Source: Rhea pennata (Eukaryota; Chordata; Aves; Rheiformes; Rheidae). From it: a stretch of DNA of 64,000 bases. The DNA is taken from NCBI RefSeq assembly GCF_028389875.1, contig NC_084663.1, positions 20,164,666 to 20,228,665 of the forward strand, read 5' to 3'. Position numbers and translations under genes: made by a program. The notes under the pieces are model-generated. The model saw nothing but the letters and a program-made list of their open reading frames with translations, did no database searches and was not told where the DNA came from. Each line of letters opens with the position of its first letter. The first letter of the stretch is position 1. Below are positions 1 through 12,293 of the stretch, piece after piece.

Positions 1-3000
1 AGTAAGAATTCATAGTGAACATAAGGATGTGAATAATTTTGGGGGAGGGGGACAAAAACAAAATGTATCTAATGTCTAATGTTGGTGGCTCTCTCATTTT
101 TCTGTAACTAAAATATGACTAATTCAAAATGTTGTCCAAAATCTGTCATCTGGACTGAGAATATAAATGGCAGGTTTAAACCCAATGAGGATTAAAATGA
201 GATTTAATAATGGAAACTCTGTCAGATCCTTAACTATAGCAGAGCTTCCAGGCACAGCAATAATACTAGCAACAGTTGTTTGCAGATGTTCTTGCCATTT
301 TAATCGTCAAGTTAACAGAATTAGCAATGATCCACAACCGTCTTTAGTATTCTGTTTGCAAACTGCTACATTATGAAAAGATGATGACAGTCATGACAGT
401 TTAATAGAAAAATATTAGCTCTTTTTAAAATTTATCACTTACGGTATTTAAATGGGGAGTACTGGTAAAACTCTTAAAACCTGTATTTCAGGAACATTTC
501 CCTTATATTTTTTCACTGTAATTTTTATCTAAAGGAAAGTTAGGCTTTCTGCCTTCTGTCACTGTTATTGCCAGATATTCTTGCACAGTAATGCCTTAAG
601 TAGCACACAATATTAGCTTATCTGTTATATGCATTGCAGCCCCTACCTTTAGTGTAATCAATTATGTACCAAGAACATCTTAAAAGCCCTGTGAAGATAT
701 AATTGAGGAATGAATAAAGCCTCCGCTGAGTTAAAGAACAGATAAAAATATATTCTTATAAATCCAGAGTTTGCTTCCTCAGTGCTCTGTTCTGTGAAAA
801 TAATGTTACAGCTTGTCTAGATTTATTCTAGCTAGTTTTACTCTAGATAAGATCAAGTACTAAAGGATTCAGCAATGAAAGGCACATGTAAGGTGCCAGC
901 TGAGCATAGAAAGCTCCAATTATCATGGCTAAATTGCTGTCTGTCCCCAGGCAAGCTAGTTTTAAACAGAGTTGGCACGTTTACACGTGGTGCAGTCAAG
1001 TCACTAGACTGTAACACAAACACATTAAGGCTATGCTATAAATGAACAGAGAGATTATATAGCCTAAGAATTATGGCCATACTTTTATGCTTCAAGACAT
1101 CTTCTTAAATACATGTTACCATTAAAACGGTGCCTGTAGCCTACCCAGGAATGAGACCCCCTGTTGTGTAACATGGTATAAACACAGAATAGGGCTGCGT
1201 GCTCCTTGAGGCACGATTTAACAATATCTCTGAGTTTGCACGTGATACTGAGCTCATTTTTGTTGGCTGGCAATGACAAGGCACTCCAGAAGGGCACCAC
1301 AAAAATGAGTGGGCAGAGGGTACCATCAGATGATCTGCACTGTAGATGAATATAAGGTAATAGAGAAAAGTAATCTAAACCATGCCTACACAAAGCTGAA
1401 CTCAGAAGTGGCAGTTACAATTCAGGAAAGAGATTTTGGATTCATCAACAGTTCCCTGAAATCATCAGTTCCGTATCCAGTGGCAGCCAAAAAAAAGCCA
1501 ACTCATGAAGAGTATTGACAGAAAGCATCCCTTAAGTGTCTCATAAAGCTGAGAACTACCCATATCCTGAATAGCATGTGTTGTTCTGGTCTCTGCATCT
1601 CAAGAAACCCGTAGTGAAGTTAGAGATAACCAAAATGTTGGAGGGGCTAGCTTCTGTATTTTGGGCACACAAATGACGAGTCCTTAAAGAAAGACTTTTC
1701 ATACCTCTAAGCAGTACATACAGTGTCTCAAAGCAGCATAGAAGGATTGTTGCTTTTATTCTCTCATCTGGGAGGTCTGCTCCATCCCTGAGCGCAGAGG
1801 AGTACAGAGGAGTATAGGAGAGTGCAGGGAAGCCAGGTGTTCACTGCCTTTGGATTTTTTTGTGAAACTCTGAATTCTTCAACCATTCTTCAGCTACCTT
1901 AAAAAAGAGATCAAAGCCATTTTCTCTTATGGTCCTTTGACAGATGTGGAGCTGATGCACACAGAGCTGTAGTTACTTGATCGTGTTCAAAAAGCTCCAC
2001 TTTAATAGAAGTATTAAGCAATGCACTGATTCATAGGATTAATTTTTGAACGTACAAATGCTATCATTGAATTGGCATGTGCTACATCAGTTGTGAGCAA
2101 AGCTGGCTGCCTTTTAGTGATGGAGATGGTCTCTCCTTTTCTTGGAAAAAGGAAATATAAGAGAAGTTCAAAATAATCATGCTGCAATACAGTAGGCATT
2201 AAATCTTGAAGTGGTCTTCAATTTGCATCTCCAAGACTGTATGGTGGAATGTTGTCCTTTGCTTCTGTAATTTTATGTTTTCCTAACTTCCAGCTTTAGT
2301 TCGGAGCTTCTGAATACCAAGAATTCCAAACCTCAGAAAGAAACTCCATTAAAGCCATTGAATTTCACCTGCTTGAAACTTGAACCACGATAAATTACGA
2401 GTTTCACTTGACTTCAATGAAAAAAACAATAAATTAGTTCAAACAAACTAGAAACTTAGGTTGAATTCCATGCTCCCTAAAACATACTAAATGAGGAAAC
2501 TCTCACAAAGTTCCAGATATGTTTATTTCTATATTCAGCTTTGTTTATGAGGCCTCTATATATTGTATACATTGCCTGAGTTAGCACTTTATCCTCAGTG
2601 TCCTGTGGCAACAGATCACATAGAGAGAAAATAAATTCTTCCTCAAATGATCAAAACGTCTTCATGTTTATGTAGCAATGGTACTAAGTTGCTTAATTTA
2701 TTTTCATCTAGTTAAGTTAAAAGTAACTTTATAAAAGATAAGCATTTTGTTGCTACCATAATATTATTCAACCTGGCAGATTACTACTATTGCTTGCAAA
2801 ATACAGCTATTTTTACTTTTAGACAAATCATTGGCCAGGTCATTTAATTATTAAGTAGGTATTTTATTTCATCAGACAGATTTATGTGGAAAAAGATTTC
2901 CTAGGGCCTTGTCTTATATCTCATGAAAATATGAAACATGCTTTGCACTTCGATTCAAATATAGTCCACGGCTTACAAGACATATCACTGCTTAACAGTG

Positions 3001-3150
3001 AATAACATGATGGAAAAGATAAAATAATGTTTTTTTCTCTGACCAATATTAGTGAATTAGCAGATAACGCAGCAACGATACACGAATCCTCCTTAATCTT
3101 ATAGAAAACTGCAGTTTGATAGAAAAGGATTACATGACACAAACACATTA
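1..3150. other. AT-rich noncoding DNA, no gene recognised
   Basis: The longest open frames are about 60-100 codons, have unremarkable composition and overlap in several frames, as expected by chance. I saw no CR1 tail, long simple repeat or splice-bounded open segment here. It may be intergenic, or it may be 3' UTR or flank of the candidate minus-strand exon just to the right. Confidence 0.6.
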
Positions 3151-3216
3151 TCAGACATTTACTTCTGGTTTATCATAAATTGCTTGCCCCTCTTGTATGG
3201 TAAGAGTTGATCCAAC
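3151..3216 (-). CDS. Candidate small exon, minus strand, unidentified
   Basis: On the minus strand a strong polypyrimidine tract (CCTTCTTTTTCTGTTCAG followed by CTGCAG) ends in AG at 3218-3217. It is followed by an open phase-0 segment reading VGSTLTIQEGQAIYDKPE. The exon could end at a GAA|GTAAAT donor (exon 3163-3216, 54 nt). It could instead be a terminal exon, reading three more residues (VNV) to TGA at 3153-3151. The segment is less AT-rich than its surroundings and contains a tyrosine in a YDKP context, a form compatible with SH2 (YxxP) binding, though this is inference. I do not recognise the protein. The call rests on the splice-site quality and open frame of a very short segment, so chance is a real alternative. 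It is about 59 kb from the proven exon at 62 kb on the same strand, with that gene's stop codon between them, so it would belong to a different gene or an alternative transcript. Confidence 0.3.
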   Translation of the reverse strand, partial: VGSTLTIQEGQAIYDKPEVNV

Positions 3217-6200
3217 CTGCAGCTGAACAGAAAAAGAAGGCATGAAAACAGTTCCTTTACACTTATACTCAGCATATGACATTAAAAGCAGGATACCATT
3301 TAAATAGATTTATATAAACTAATTAAGGCATTATTATCTGTCACCATGTTAAGGACACTGTGAACAGAGGTATGAAGTACATACAAAATATTTAACAGCA
3401 CTTATGGAAATTCACAAGCATAATATAGTAATTCAACTTTTGTAAGAAGCTCTAAGACTAGAGAAGATAATTATTTTGGGAAAGAACATCAGTTTCTTGG
3501 GTATAGCAGGGAAATCTTATGTTGTGTCCCCTGCTCTTCATTTATAAAGATACCTTTACCTAGTTGATAAAAATATTCTATTTCACACTTTCTATGCACT
3601 TGAAATGTTTGTAGTTTACAACTGTCCTCTATCTTCTCCCCGACTAATTTAATCACTAGTAGATTTTATAACAGCTACAGTAAAAGATTCTGTCATTCTC
3701 ATTATTCTGTGTACTGACACAAATATGATAAGGTGCATGTAAGACAGTCCCTTGATCTCATTTGGTATTCTTAGCTTTAATCATTGCATCCAGTATCTGA
3801 TGGGGAAGAATGGGGAAAGAAATATTTACCCAAGAGGACAAGGATACTCTTCAATTGCCAAAAAAGTCAAAAAGGGAGGGCCCACTGGGAAATTAAAAGA
3901 AATAAAAGTATTTTCCCTGTGTGGTGCCTAAGACAATGCAGAAGACAGCCTCTAACTTCCTACTGTCTCCATGAAATAATCACTTGAGTTGTGCAAAGTT
4001 GTGTGTGATCTCTACTGTGTTTCCAAAGGAATAGAGAAAATAATACCAGAAAATAATTCACCTAAATATGGAGATGTTTTATTTGAAAAATTCTTGAAAC
4101 AACTGACCGGATTTACAGTTAGTCAGACAACACTGATGAAGAATGTGTACTTTGATGATAGTATTTCTTGCCCTTTAAATCCCTTTTATGTATTTGCCCA
4201 ACTCTGTGAAGTCATGCTTTTCCACAGTGTTAATAATCGTTGTTATTACTACTCTTAAAGGCAGAGACAATGATACTGTTACATTATATTGTGTGATCTC
4301 TAATTCCAACATGTGAGAAATACATCCTCGTGGATTTGATTCTGCTCCCATGTTAATCAATGACAAAACTTCCATTGATTTCAGTGTCCTAGAAAACATA
4401 ACACAAAATGAAATTCAAGAGTATGTTAGTCATATGTTTAAAGCAGCTATCAATTCATATGTGCGTATACCCATACACAAAGAGAGGGACCTAACAGATC
4501 ATCTACCTAACAGGTCGTCAGCCTCTAAAACTCAGGTAACTAAGAACATTGTCCTATTACAATGTATAAAAAATTAGCTTGAAGCCATTTGAAAGAAAAC
4601 AAAATAATTATGTATTGAATTATGGAGAAAAAAATTCTTTGGCCAGAATGTATTTTCAATATCAAAATTTCTGCAGGCTACAGAAGCTTTACAAGGCAAC
4701 TTAAAGACCATAAATAAATTTAAGATGTTGTTGAAATTAACAATACTTGTTACAATAAATTTTTCTTCCCCTTCTTGCAGGTAAAGCATGACAAGGCAAA
4801 CTTCTAAACACAAATCAGTCCCTATATTTAGGTAAGAAAAACTTCCAGCAAATGATTCAGTTCCATACCTGGACATTTGAATGTAGACCTCTACAAAGCA
4901 ATTGTCTTTGTATGTTCTAGGCATCTAAGGTCCTATTATAAGTGCTACAGATCTAGTTCATGTGGTCAGTGGAGTCTAAAAATCTATTTTGCTCACTCTG
5001 GAATACATATCACAATGACTCAACTGAATTACCACCTAGACTCAATTCATAACACTGATGAGGGCTTAATTTGTTTGCGCACCTGCAGAGCATTTAGTAC
5101 CTTTTGAGATGCCCTATAACATCCTCCTTGCACTCCAGCTGCTTGTCCAGAAAAGTGTGGTTTTGCCACAGGTCTTGGGCGTAGGCAGATAAACTCCTCC
5201 TTAGCTCTCAGTTGAGAATAATAGAAAGCTATATTCCTTGCTTGTACAAAGACCTTAGTGCTGCAGACAACTAAATCTGGATGTCTGAATCTGGAGCTGA
5301 AATGCACCTCCAATTTTTGGTCTCTCCAAAATTTTTTGAGGTTGCAGATGCAAAACAAGGGTCTGTCTGTACCACTGAATTATTTGTTTTCATTATTGCA
5401 ATGAAATCACTGTGTTCTGTACCTGCCTGGATTGCCAAAATTCATTGTAATATTAGACAGCTTTAAAAAGACAACATCAAATTTTTATCTACTAAAGGAT
5501 TAAGAATTGGTCTGAAAAAAAATGAAAATGTGGTTTTAAATTTAATAGACTAGTAAAATGCAAATCTAGAATATATCTGAAACAAATTAAATCTCAGATG
5601 AATCTCAAGTGACCACAAAAAAAAAAGGAATTAAATTGTAACAGAAATGGTCCAGTTTGTTAGAGACTCAACTCAAGAGGTTTTGGAGTGGACTGATTTG
5701 AGGTGATTTCTCTAAGAAAATAATTCAGTTGCAATTGTTTCTGAATTATGTCTCAGAAATGATATTGGAACCTAACTTGGAGATACAGCAATTAAAATTT
5801 CCCACCAACAACATCTTTTGCTGTGGAGAGGTACCTGCACCATTCTCTCTACTGTCTTTGCGAAAGACATAATCTCCTTTCTCTCTCCAGGTAGCGTTTT
5901 CTTTTGTTTTGCTTTGTGGGCTCTATTCTGAGAGAACTGCAGCTTTTTAATTTATGTCAGAGACAGCTACCATTACTCAGTTCTACCACCCCTGTTACCT
6001 GGGATTTGATTTCTCAGCATTCCCAGAAATTCTGATTGGTCTGTCTTCCTCACTTATCCATGACCATAATAAGGTTTTGAATTTCATTTCTCACAAGAAT
6101 TATTCACTGTAAATGTAAGAGCCTTTCCCTTTAGTTCTCATTAACTCTTTATATGATTATAAGCATCAGATTAATAATAAACATGGCAAACTAGACATGA

Positions 6201-8160
6201 GAAGTGATTTTTCCACATGATTTCCTTACATAATTTAGCAGTTCTGGGGTTCTTGGTTTTGTCATATTACTCACACAGTAAAAGGATCAGTTAAGTGATA
6301 ATCTATCACATTATTTTAAATGACTATAATTTCAAATTTTATGGTTACAGATCAAAATTAATGTTGTCAAAACGCACAGCTAAAACTAAGTGCGTATTTG
6401 AATTCATATTTACAACAATAGTGAACAGCATTAAGCCAAGAAGATCTACCTTTCTGATGAAAAGGTCTGATGAACATGATTTAAATAGCAATTTTTATTA
6501 TGCAGAAAAAGAGAAAGTCTTAATTCAATCACAGACACTTTGATCCTCTTGAATAATTATTGAGATTCCAGTTTGAATATGACAGTTGGCTCACAAACAT
6601 TCACAACGACTTCAGATGAAGAATTACAAATGATTGACACATGCTATCACAAATAAATACACACATTCGCGGACTGCCTGCTTTCTCAAACCGAGCAGAA
6701 GGCAACCCTCTGGCCATAAAACATTGAACCTTTATCTGAATGGCATTCAGGAGGCTCAAATTAGAGTAGGAAATGATATAGGGACTGCCTGATTAACACA
6801 TGCTATCAATCAGGTTAAACAAAAAGGAATATCAAATCAGGATATAACATCAGCTCCAAGGGGTTGGGCTAGACAGGTTTCCAAACAGGACATTTACAAA
6901 AATCCAATAGCATCCAGGCTCAGGAAGCCATTGGCAATGTGTACTGATGCAAGCAATTTTACTTTTTTTTTTATTACATTCTTCTGCTTTGAGCATAAAA
7001 AGTAAAATACTTTCACACCTGCTGAACCTGACCAGATGCCGATATCCCTATTCACCTGTGAAATACACACCCACCTTCAAAAGGAGTTTTTCCATCAGCA
7101 CTAGGATTCACGGAGAAAACTGTGACTCAGGGTGAGTGTGGGTATCAAAATCCAGTCTACAGCTCTCATTAACCGCTTTTTGTTCTCTTGTAATTTTGTG
7201 ATATAAAAGAAAGCACACAAGCCCGTACGTCCCTTAAGTTATGCTAGAGGTAGCATGTTATCTCCAAAGAGGGGGAAAATGTTAAAATGGTCCCATAAAA
7301 AAGAGCTTATTCAAAATAGAATTTTAAAAGCCTACTTTTCTCAGAATTGTAAATTTAAGTAATCTTGACCTGTATCATTTTAGATGCAAAAACATATGTA
7401 TCAAATTGCTTTGTGGTATGAGCTTCTGAGGTAAAAATGATGGGGTTGTGCATCATAAAATAAAAGAAGGGGAGAATTCTTTTTAATATTTTTTTTCTGT
7501 AATGCTGATACATAGTTGACTTTTACAAGCAACAAGTGTTTTCTTATCTTCTCAGGATAATCAACAAATTACTTGCAACATGTGTCCGTTGCTACAACAT
7601 TTGCCATCACTCTTTCGGTATTTGTTGTTATTTTATACATGCAAGTATCTCTAGTGTAGGTTAGTCTCCTGACAGCTATTACAGCCTCTTCTCATCACCT
7701 TTACTTTAGCAATTTTCAAAAACATGGAAGTCAGATCTTTTATTTAAACATGTTTCCATTTAAGAGAGCAATATTTTTTCCTTAGGAAGATTAGAAATTT
7801 TGCTGACAACTCTAGTGCATCAGGACTTCAGATAATCTGCTCAGGGTTGTGATTTTGTTTTTGTGTTCAGATGCAAAATTTTTCACCTGCAGGATTGTTA
7901 TGACATGCTAACTAAAAGTGTCACATTTCTTCCAGTAAAAGAAACAACTCAAGGCTAGGAGCCCAGCAGTGCTAAGCATTCCTATGTGTGGGAGTGCAGA
8001 AGAGCGAGGGAGGAGTGGCATTCCTGTTCAGGAAAGAGGAAAGCCTTCCAATCTTAAATTCATATCTCTGCCCCAAAACAGGGTCCAGATTAAAAGAGCC
8101 TGGACAGAGTGAATCAATTCTTCCTGACCAAGGAAGTCCTGAGAAACTTGACCTAACACC
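3217..8160. other. AT-rich noncoding DNA
   Basis: No supported coding exon was seen. The block holds one faint old repeat footprint (4337-4392) and a less AT-rich stretch at about 6.58-6.82 kb that looks like unique sequence and could be a conserved noncoding element. The open frames are short and compositionally random. Confidence 0.55.
4337..4392. repeat. Fossil interspersed-repeat footprint ('CTGCTCCCAT...' type)
   Basis: The segment contains TCTGCTCCCAT, then AATCAATGACAAAACTTCCA and TTGATTTCAGTG. This resembles a pattern common in old sauropsid repeats, in which 'ctgctcccattgaagtcaa' alternates with its own complement around a short spacer. The two halves are imperfect inverted copies (AATCAATG and CATTGATT). 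A matching footprint in the opposite sense lies near 16.98 kb. Family assignment is from memory of the pattern, and the copy is heavily decayed. Confidence 0.35.
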
Positions 8161-8162
8161 AA

Positions 8163-8229
8163 ACCTAATAAAGGGTTGGACAGATGACCTCTGTCAGTCC
8201 TTTGCAACCTAACTCGTTCTATGATTCAA
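8163..8229 (+). mobile_element. CR1 LINE, 3' tail fragment (plus orientation)
   Basis: AAAGGGTTGGACAGATGACC followed by CTCTGTCAGTCCTTTGCAACC and TTCTATGATTCA matches the layout of a CR1 3' end: the GGTTGGACTAGATGA core, the CCTTCCAACC core, then the terminal ATTCTATGATTC repeat. The copy is strongly diverged (for example TTTGCAACC for TTCCAACC), so it is old. Only the last ~65 bp are recognisable; the element may extend a little further left but I could not follow it. Confidence 0.7.
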
Positions 8230-9456
8230 TTTTTTGCCCTGCAGAGCTACTTTCCCTTCATCTTCTGAAATCTGATCTGTAACCTTTCTTGCCCTACAGC
8301 CTCTCAGTGCTTCTCAGCCTACAGCCATCATCCTTCCTCCTCCTTCAACTCAAAATGTCTCAACTCTCATAGTAGCATTAGCACCTTCCTTTTCACCAAA
8401 ACAGCCTGCTCCCCGTATCCCAAAAACACTCACACTTCTCTCACTTTTGCCTCAAATTCTTTTACCCCTTAATATAATGATATTATCCCTTATCCTTCCA
8501 AACTATTCTTCTACCTGATAACCTACATCCTGTCTTCCCCATGACTCACCTCTGATCCTGCACACGCTTTAGGCATTGTCGGCTGGTCACTCTTGCATCA
8601 AACTTGGTCATTCTACCTTTCCAGCCCATTCAGATCTATTGACAAATCTATTTCTTCCAATTGTACATATCCACACATGGATAAATACACAAGCATTACA
8701 CTAAACTTCAATTTAGTTTTGGAATCTTCTAATTCTAAAATAAGATGTAGCATAGAAAATTTAAGTTTGTATGTGTGTGTAAGGGGGAGACCTGGCTTCT
8801 TTTTGTGGATGCAGAAAAGAGGAGGCATCATTCAACCTTTGATGAGAAATGACTTGCTTTCAGGTTAGGGATTGTAATTCTATTTTCTACTCAATAACAT
8901 CCCTATTCACATCAAAATGAAACCTGACTTGACAAAGTTTTGGGAGAGAGCTGCTGCAGAACTATGCCCTGAATATTTTACTGTAAAACAAGGATCAGCT
9001 ATTTTCATTAACAGACGACAGGAGCCTGCACTGTTGCAAAGTCACTTTCTCCATTAGGGTATTCTCTTGGGTTCAACAGAGTTATATCAAATATAAAATA
9101 TCTGGCTTAAGAAGAAATTAGGAAAAATGTACATAAGCAGTTCAGTCATGTATATGTTTCTCTTTTGGAACACATCTGATTATATGACAACTATATTTCT
9201 CTGGAAAAGTCATAAAAAACAAAGAAAAGGTAATAGAGTTTGAAATGTTAATGGTTGGCAAATAAAACTTCTACATTTTGAATTTCGAGATGAGGCATTA
9301 TGTAATAGATTCTGCATAATATGTACTCTAGACTAAAAGATAACTACTTATTAAAAAGATACACTGTGTGAGGTTAATTATAATAGAGTGACTTGGCTTT
9401 TTATTATGTAAAAATATCTCATAATATATATTTCTTCTCTTTTATCTCATTTTCTT

Positions 9457-9471
9457 CCCCCCCCCCCCCCC
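9457..9471 (+). repeat. Poly-C run, 15 nt, followed by AG
   Basis: Fifteen consecutive C residues follow TTTATCTCATTTTCTT and precede AGGAAAAAA. The pyrimidine tract plus CAG looks like a splice acceptor on the plus strand, but no open exon follows: AT-rich sequence with stops comes next. On the minus strand it is a G15 run. Confidence 0.9.
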
Positions 9472-10619
9472 AGGAAAAAAATCATCATTTTTTTTAATGT
9501 TTTTTTTTTAATGCTGCCTTTTTCCTATAAATTACTATAAAGTCCTATTTTTAATGATGAAGTGGTTTTGTTGTAGGTAAAAGTTTTATTTCCCTGTTTT
9601 GTGTGCAGAACTTTTAACTATTTATATCTATGTTTTTATTTTAAAATGACTGACTATATCATACTGAACCACTACAGAAAAGGAGAAGTATTTTCACAAT
9701 AAATATACCTTTTAAAAAATATTAACTTTCAGCTTTCCAGCAACTCTCTCTATTCCTTAAAACATTTATGTCATAAGCAGAAATCTGTTAATCAATGCCT
9801 AAATAGCTCTGCTACAACAAACTGCAGCACAGGGATGGCAAGATTAGATAGAACATCTAGCTGAACAATCCATTTGTCCCTGTAACAGATTATGTCTAAT
9901 AACAAAGGCTATACGGTTCACACATTTGCAGAATCTGCAGTTATATTTCACTTAAAGGGGAAAATGGCTGAGTGCATGTTGCTTGGGTAACTGAAAGGTT
10001 GTATCTATTACTGTGAATAAGTTTCTGTCTGTTTTTGCTGAAACCATGTGTCATTAAATTAAATAATGATGAAACCTAAAACTGAAAATAGTTTTGAGAT
10101 ATGTGTGATTATAAATACACAATATCTGACTGTTGTTTTAAATTTTACTTGTTACAGCAGATTTATGGCCATTACAAGGAAATGGTACCAATAAAAGCAA
10201 CCTGCAAGAAACTAAGGAGACTTCTGTAAATATTTAGAATTGTTCCAAAACAGGAAGAAATCAGCACGCTACAACTGAAGCTTTTTTTTTTTTTTTAACA
10301 GTTGTAACAAATCCAGAGCTGATGTTTACTCAAAAACACCAAATACAACAGCTATTAATGAAGCATATTTACATTTGTAATTAGATCTTCATCTGCCCAT
10401 GTCTTTCAACAAATAGACAGTATGGAACTGGCTGTAAAGTAATAAAATCTTTTAAGCAATGAGTGCCCACTCTAATATGTGTAGATCAACAATTACTCAA
10501 CTGGAAGAAGAGCAGTATTTTCTCTTTGTCCTCCAGCTCCTCTCGATTTTACCCAGCTATCTTCTTAGCTGTCACTATTCTTTCCTTTCAAACCATCTAT
10601 TTTCAAAGCAATTCTAACT

Positions 10620-10641
10620 CCCCCCCCCCCCCCCCCGCCCC
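10620..10641 (+). repeat. Poly-C tract (C17 G C4)
   Basis: Seventeen C residues (10620-10636), one G, then CCCC. It is the second long C run within 1.2 kb. The opposite strand is G-rich. Nearby sequence is mixed pyrimidine-rich and noncoding. Confidence 0.9.
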
Positions 10642-11359
10642 GTCTCCAGTTTGGAACACCCTTCTGACTCCATCACTCATGCTGTGTGTTGTCACCACTC
10701 CCCACAAGGCCTGAGATGAAAGCCATCAGCTTCTCTACTCTTTTAACTGCAGAAAACGTAACAAGGGTGGTTCAGTGAGGGAACCAACCTGCTCCACCAT
10801 GGACTTTCTAAAGGCATGTCAAGATAGCAGGGCAAACGCACTTTTCTGGGTCATCCTGGTCCAGCAGAAGCCCAGACTGAAGGAGATGTTGAAGTGCACA
10901 TCACCTCCTCCCAGCTCTCAGGCTGGCATTTCCTTCCTACAACAACAGCAGGGTAAATCTTTGGGCATAAGTCTGGCCTTGTTGCTGACTGACTGTGAAA
11001 AGCATGTCTTATTCCCAAAAGTAATTTCAAGTCCTTTGGATCTTAATGTGAAAGGACACTTAAAAATATACAAATGGACAGAAGAAAGCCAGGAATACAC
11101 ACCAAGTATTAAATTTAGATTGAATATTATCTATTCCTATCTCAAACTTTAACCTTTGCAAACATATATTTGATTTTTGCAACTGATCTCCATGCATATT
11201 TTTCTAATAAATTAAGATGGATTGAAAGTGGTTTTAAAAATATCCTTGCATATTTTTGTATGCATTCCTGAGGGAAAAAGCACTGAGGCATTTATGCTTT
11301 AGTGTATATTTTTTGATAATTTATTGGAACACAATTTGCCCCGGCAACTTTTTTCTATT

Positions 11360-11387
11360 ACTGATTCTTAGATAAGTAAGAATCAGT
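11360..11387. repeat. Perfect 11-bp inverted repeat, 6-nt loop
   Basis: The left arm ACTGATTCTTA (11360-11370) and right arm TAAGAATCAGT (11377-11387) are exact reverse complements around GATAAG. A second perfect hairpin lies 51 bp downstream. I have no function to assign. Confidence 0.85.
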
Positions 11388-11438
11388 TATTTTTTAGATA
11401 TACATAATTTTCCATTCGAACACCTTAAAATATTTTTA

Positions 11439-11465
11439 AAAAGCAAGAAATTTTTTCTTGCTTTT
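11439..11465. repeat. Perfect 12-bp inverted repeat, 3-nt loop
   Basis: AAAAGCAAGAAA (11439-11450) pairs exactly with TTTCTTGCTTTT (11454-11465) around TTT. It is AT-rich with a GC-containing middle. It is unlikely to be a microRNA precursor at this arm length. Confidence 0.85.
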
Positions 11466-11577
11466 CCTGTTTTTCAAGGGGAAGATCTTCTCTAAAGCCG
11501 GTGTGCACAGGAGCAACCAAGTTTTGGATATTTGTCATCCTGAAGTCATAAAGCTTGTAAGCTGTTTCCACAATCAA

Positions 11578-11631
11578 CCTTCAATAAATCTGCCTTCAAT
11601 AAATCTGCCTTCAATAAATAAATAAATAAAT
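11578..11631 (+). repeat. Short tandem repeat, 15-bp unit grading into (AAAT)n
   Basis: The unit CCTTCAATAAATCTG occurs at 11578-11592 and 11593-11607 exactly. It is followed by a third partial copy that runs into AAATAAATAAATAAATAG. It contains several AATAAA hexamers by composition, but no transcript unit is evident around it. Confidence 0.9.
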
Positions 11632-12253
11632 AGAGGACTGATTAAATTATGCAGAGCTCAAATCATGGAAATATTTGTTTACGCTTGTTTCTGGTTTGGG
11701 TTTCTAAAAGTTGCTGAGCAGGGTCAGCATACGTTACACTGTGCAGCTCACTCATGTGTTTTACAATGATTTTCCTGCTACCATTAAACTCCACCAGGTT
11801 TTCAGGCCTCTCACTTCATTTCTGAGGGCAGAAGTTTCTTCTTTCTGTAAATTCGGTTTGCACCAGGATGAAGTTGTTATGTTAATGTCAATAGATTCTC
11901 TTTTTTTAAAAAAATTTAAACAAAAAAAAGTATGAATATTCGCTCTAATCAATTTCTAACCCTGAAATATTTTTCCTGATATCCTGTGGATCAGCCAAAA
12001 ATCTAGCATAAATTACTGGCAAGCTTACCTTCACTCTTTGGAAATATAGGACAAAGACATTTTTGCCCATAGTTTACTTTCAGGGAATATTCAGTCATGC
12101 ACATGTTTTTGAGCTGACAGAGGTATCAATAGAAATCAATTCTAATTCATTTCATCAATTCATATTTTTTAAAAATATTAGCATATATAAAATATTTTAA
12201 ATGTGGGATAATTCTTTTCTTTCTAAGGAACCCTTTCTTTTCTTTGTTTGCTG

Positions 12254-12291
<38 letters not shown>
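12254..12291 (+). repeat. Poly-A run, 38 nt
   Basis: Thirty-eight uninterrupted A residues. The sequence immediately upstream (TTTCTTTTCTTTGTTTGCTG) does not resemble a retrogene or SINE body, and I saw no convincing target-site duplication, so it reads as a simple repeat rather than a retroposed tail. Confidence 0.95.

Positions 12292-12293
<2 letters not shown>

Noticed and set aside
9441..9475. Splice acceptor suggested by pyrimidine tract and CAG
   Set aside because: Tract is a C15 homopolymer and the following sequence has stops in all frames within a short distance; no exon.
10775..11152. 125-codon plus-strand open frame
   Set aside because: No domain, no splice context, random-looking composition and an overlapping minus frame; length is within chance for this much sequence.
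12190..12291. Processed pseudogene with poly-A tail
   Set aside because: Sequence upstream of the A38 run shows no coding or small-RNA similarity and no target-site duplication.
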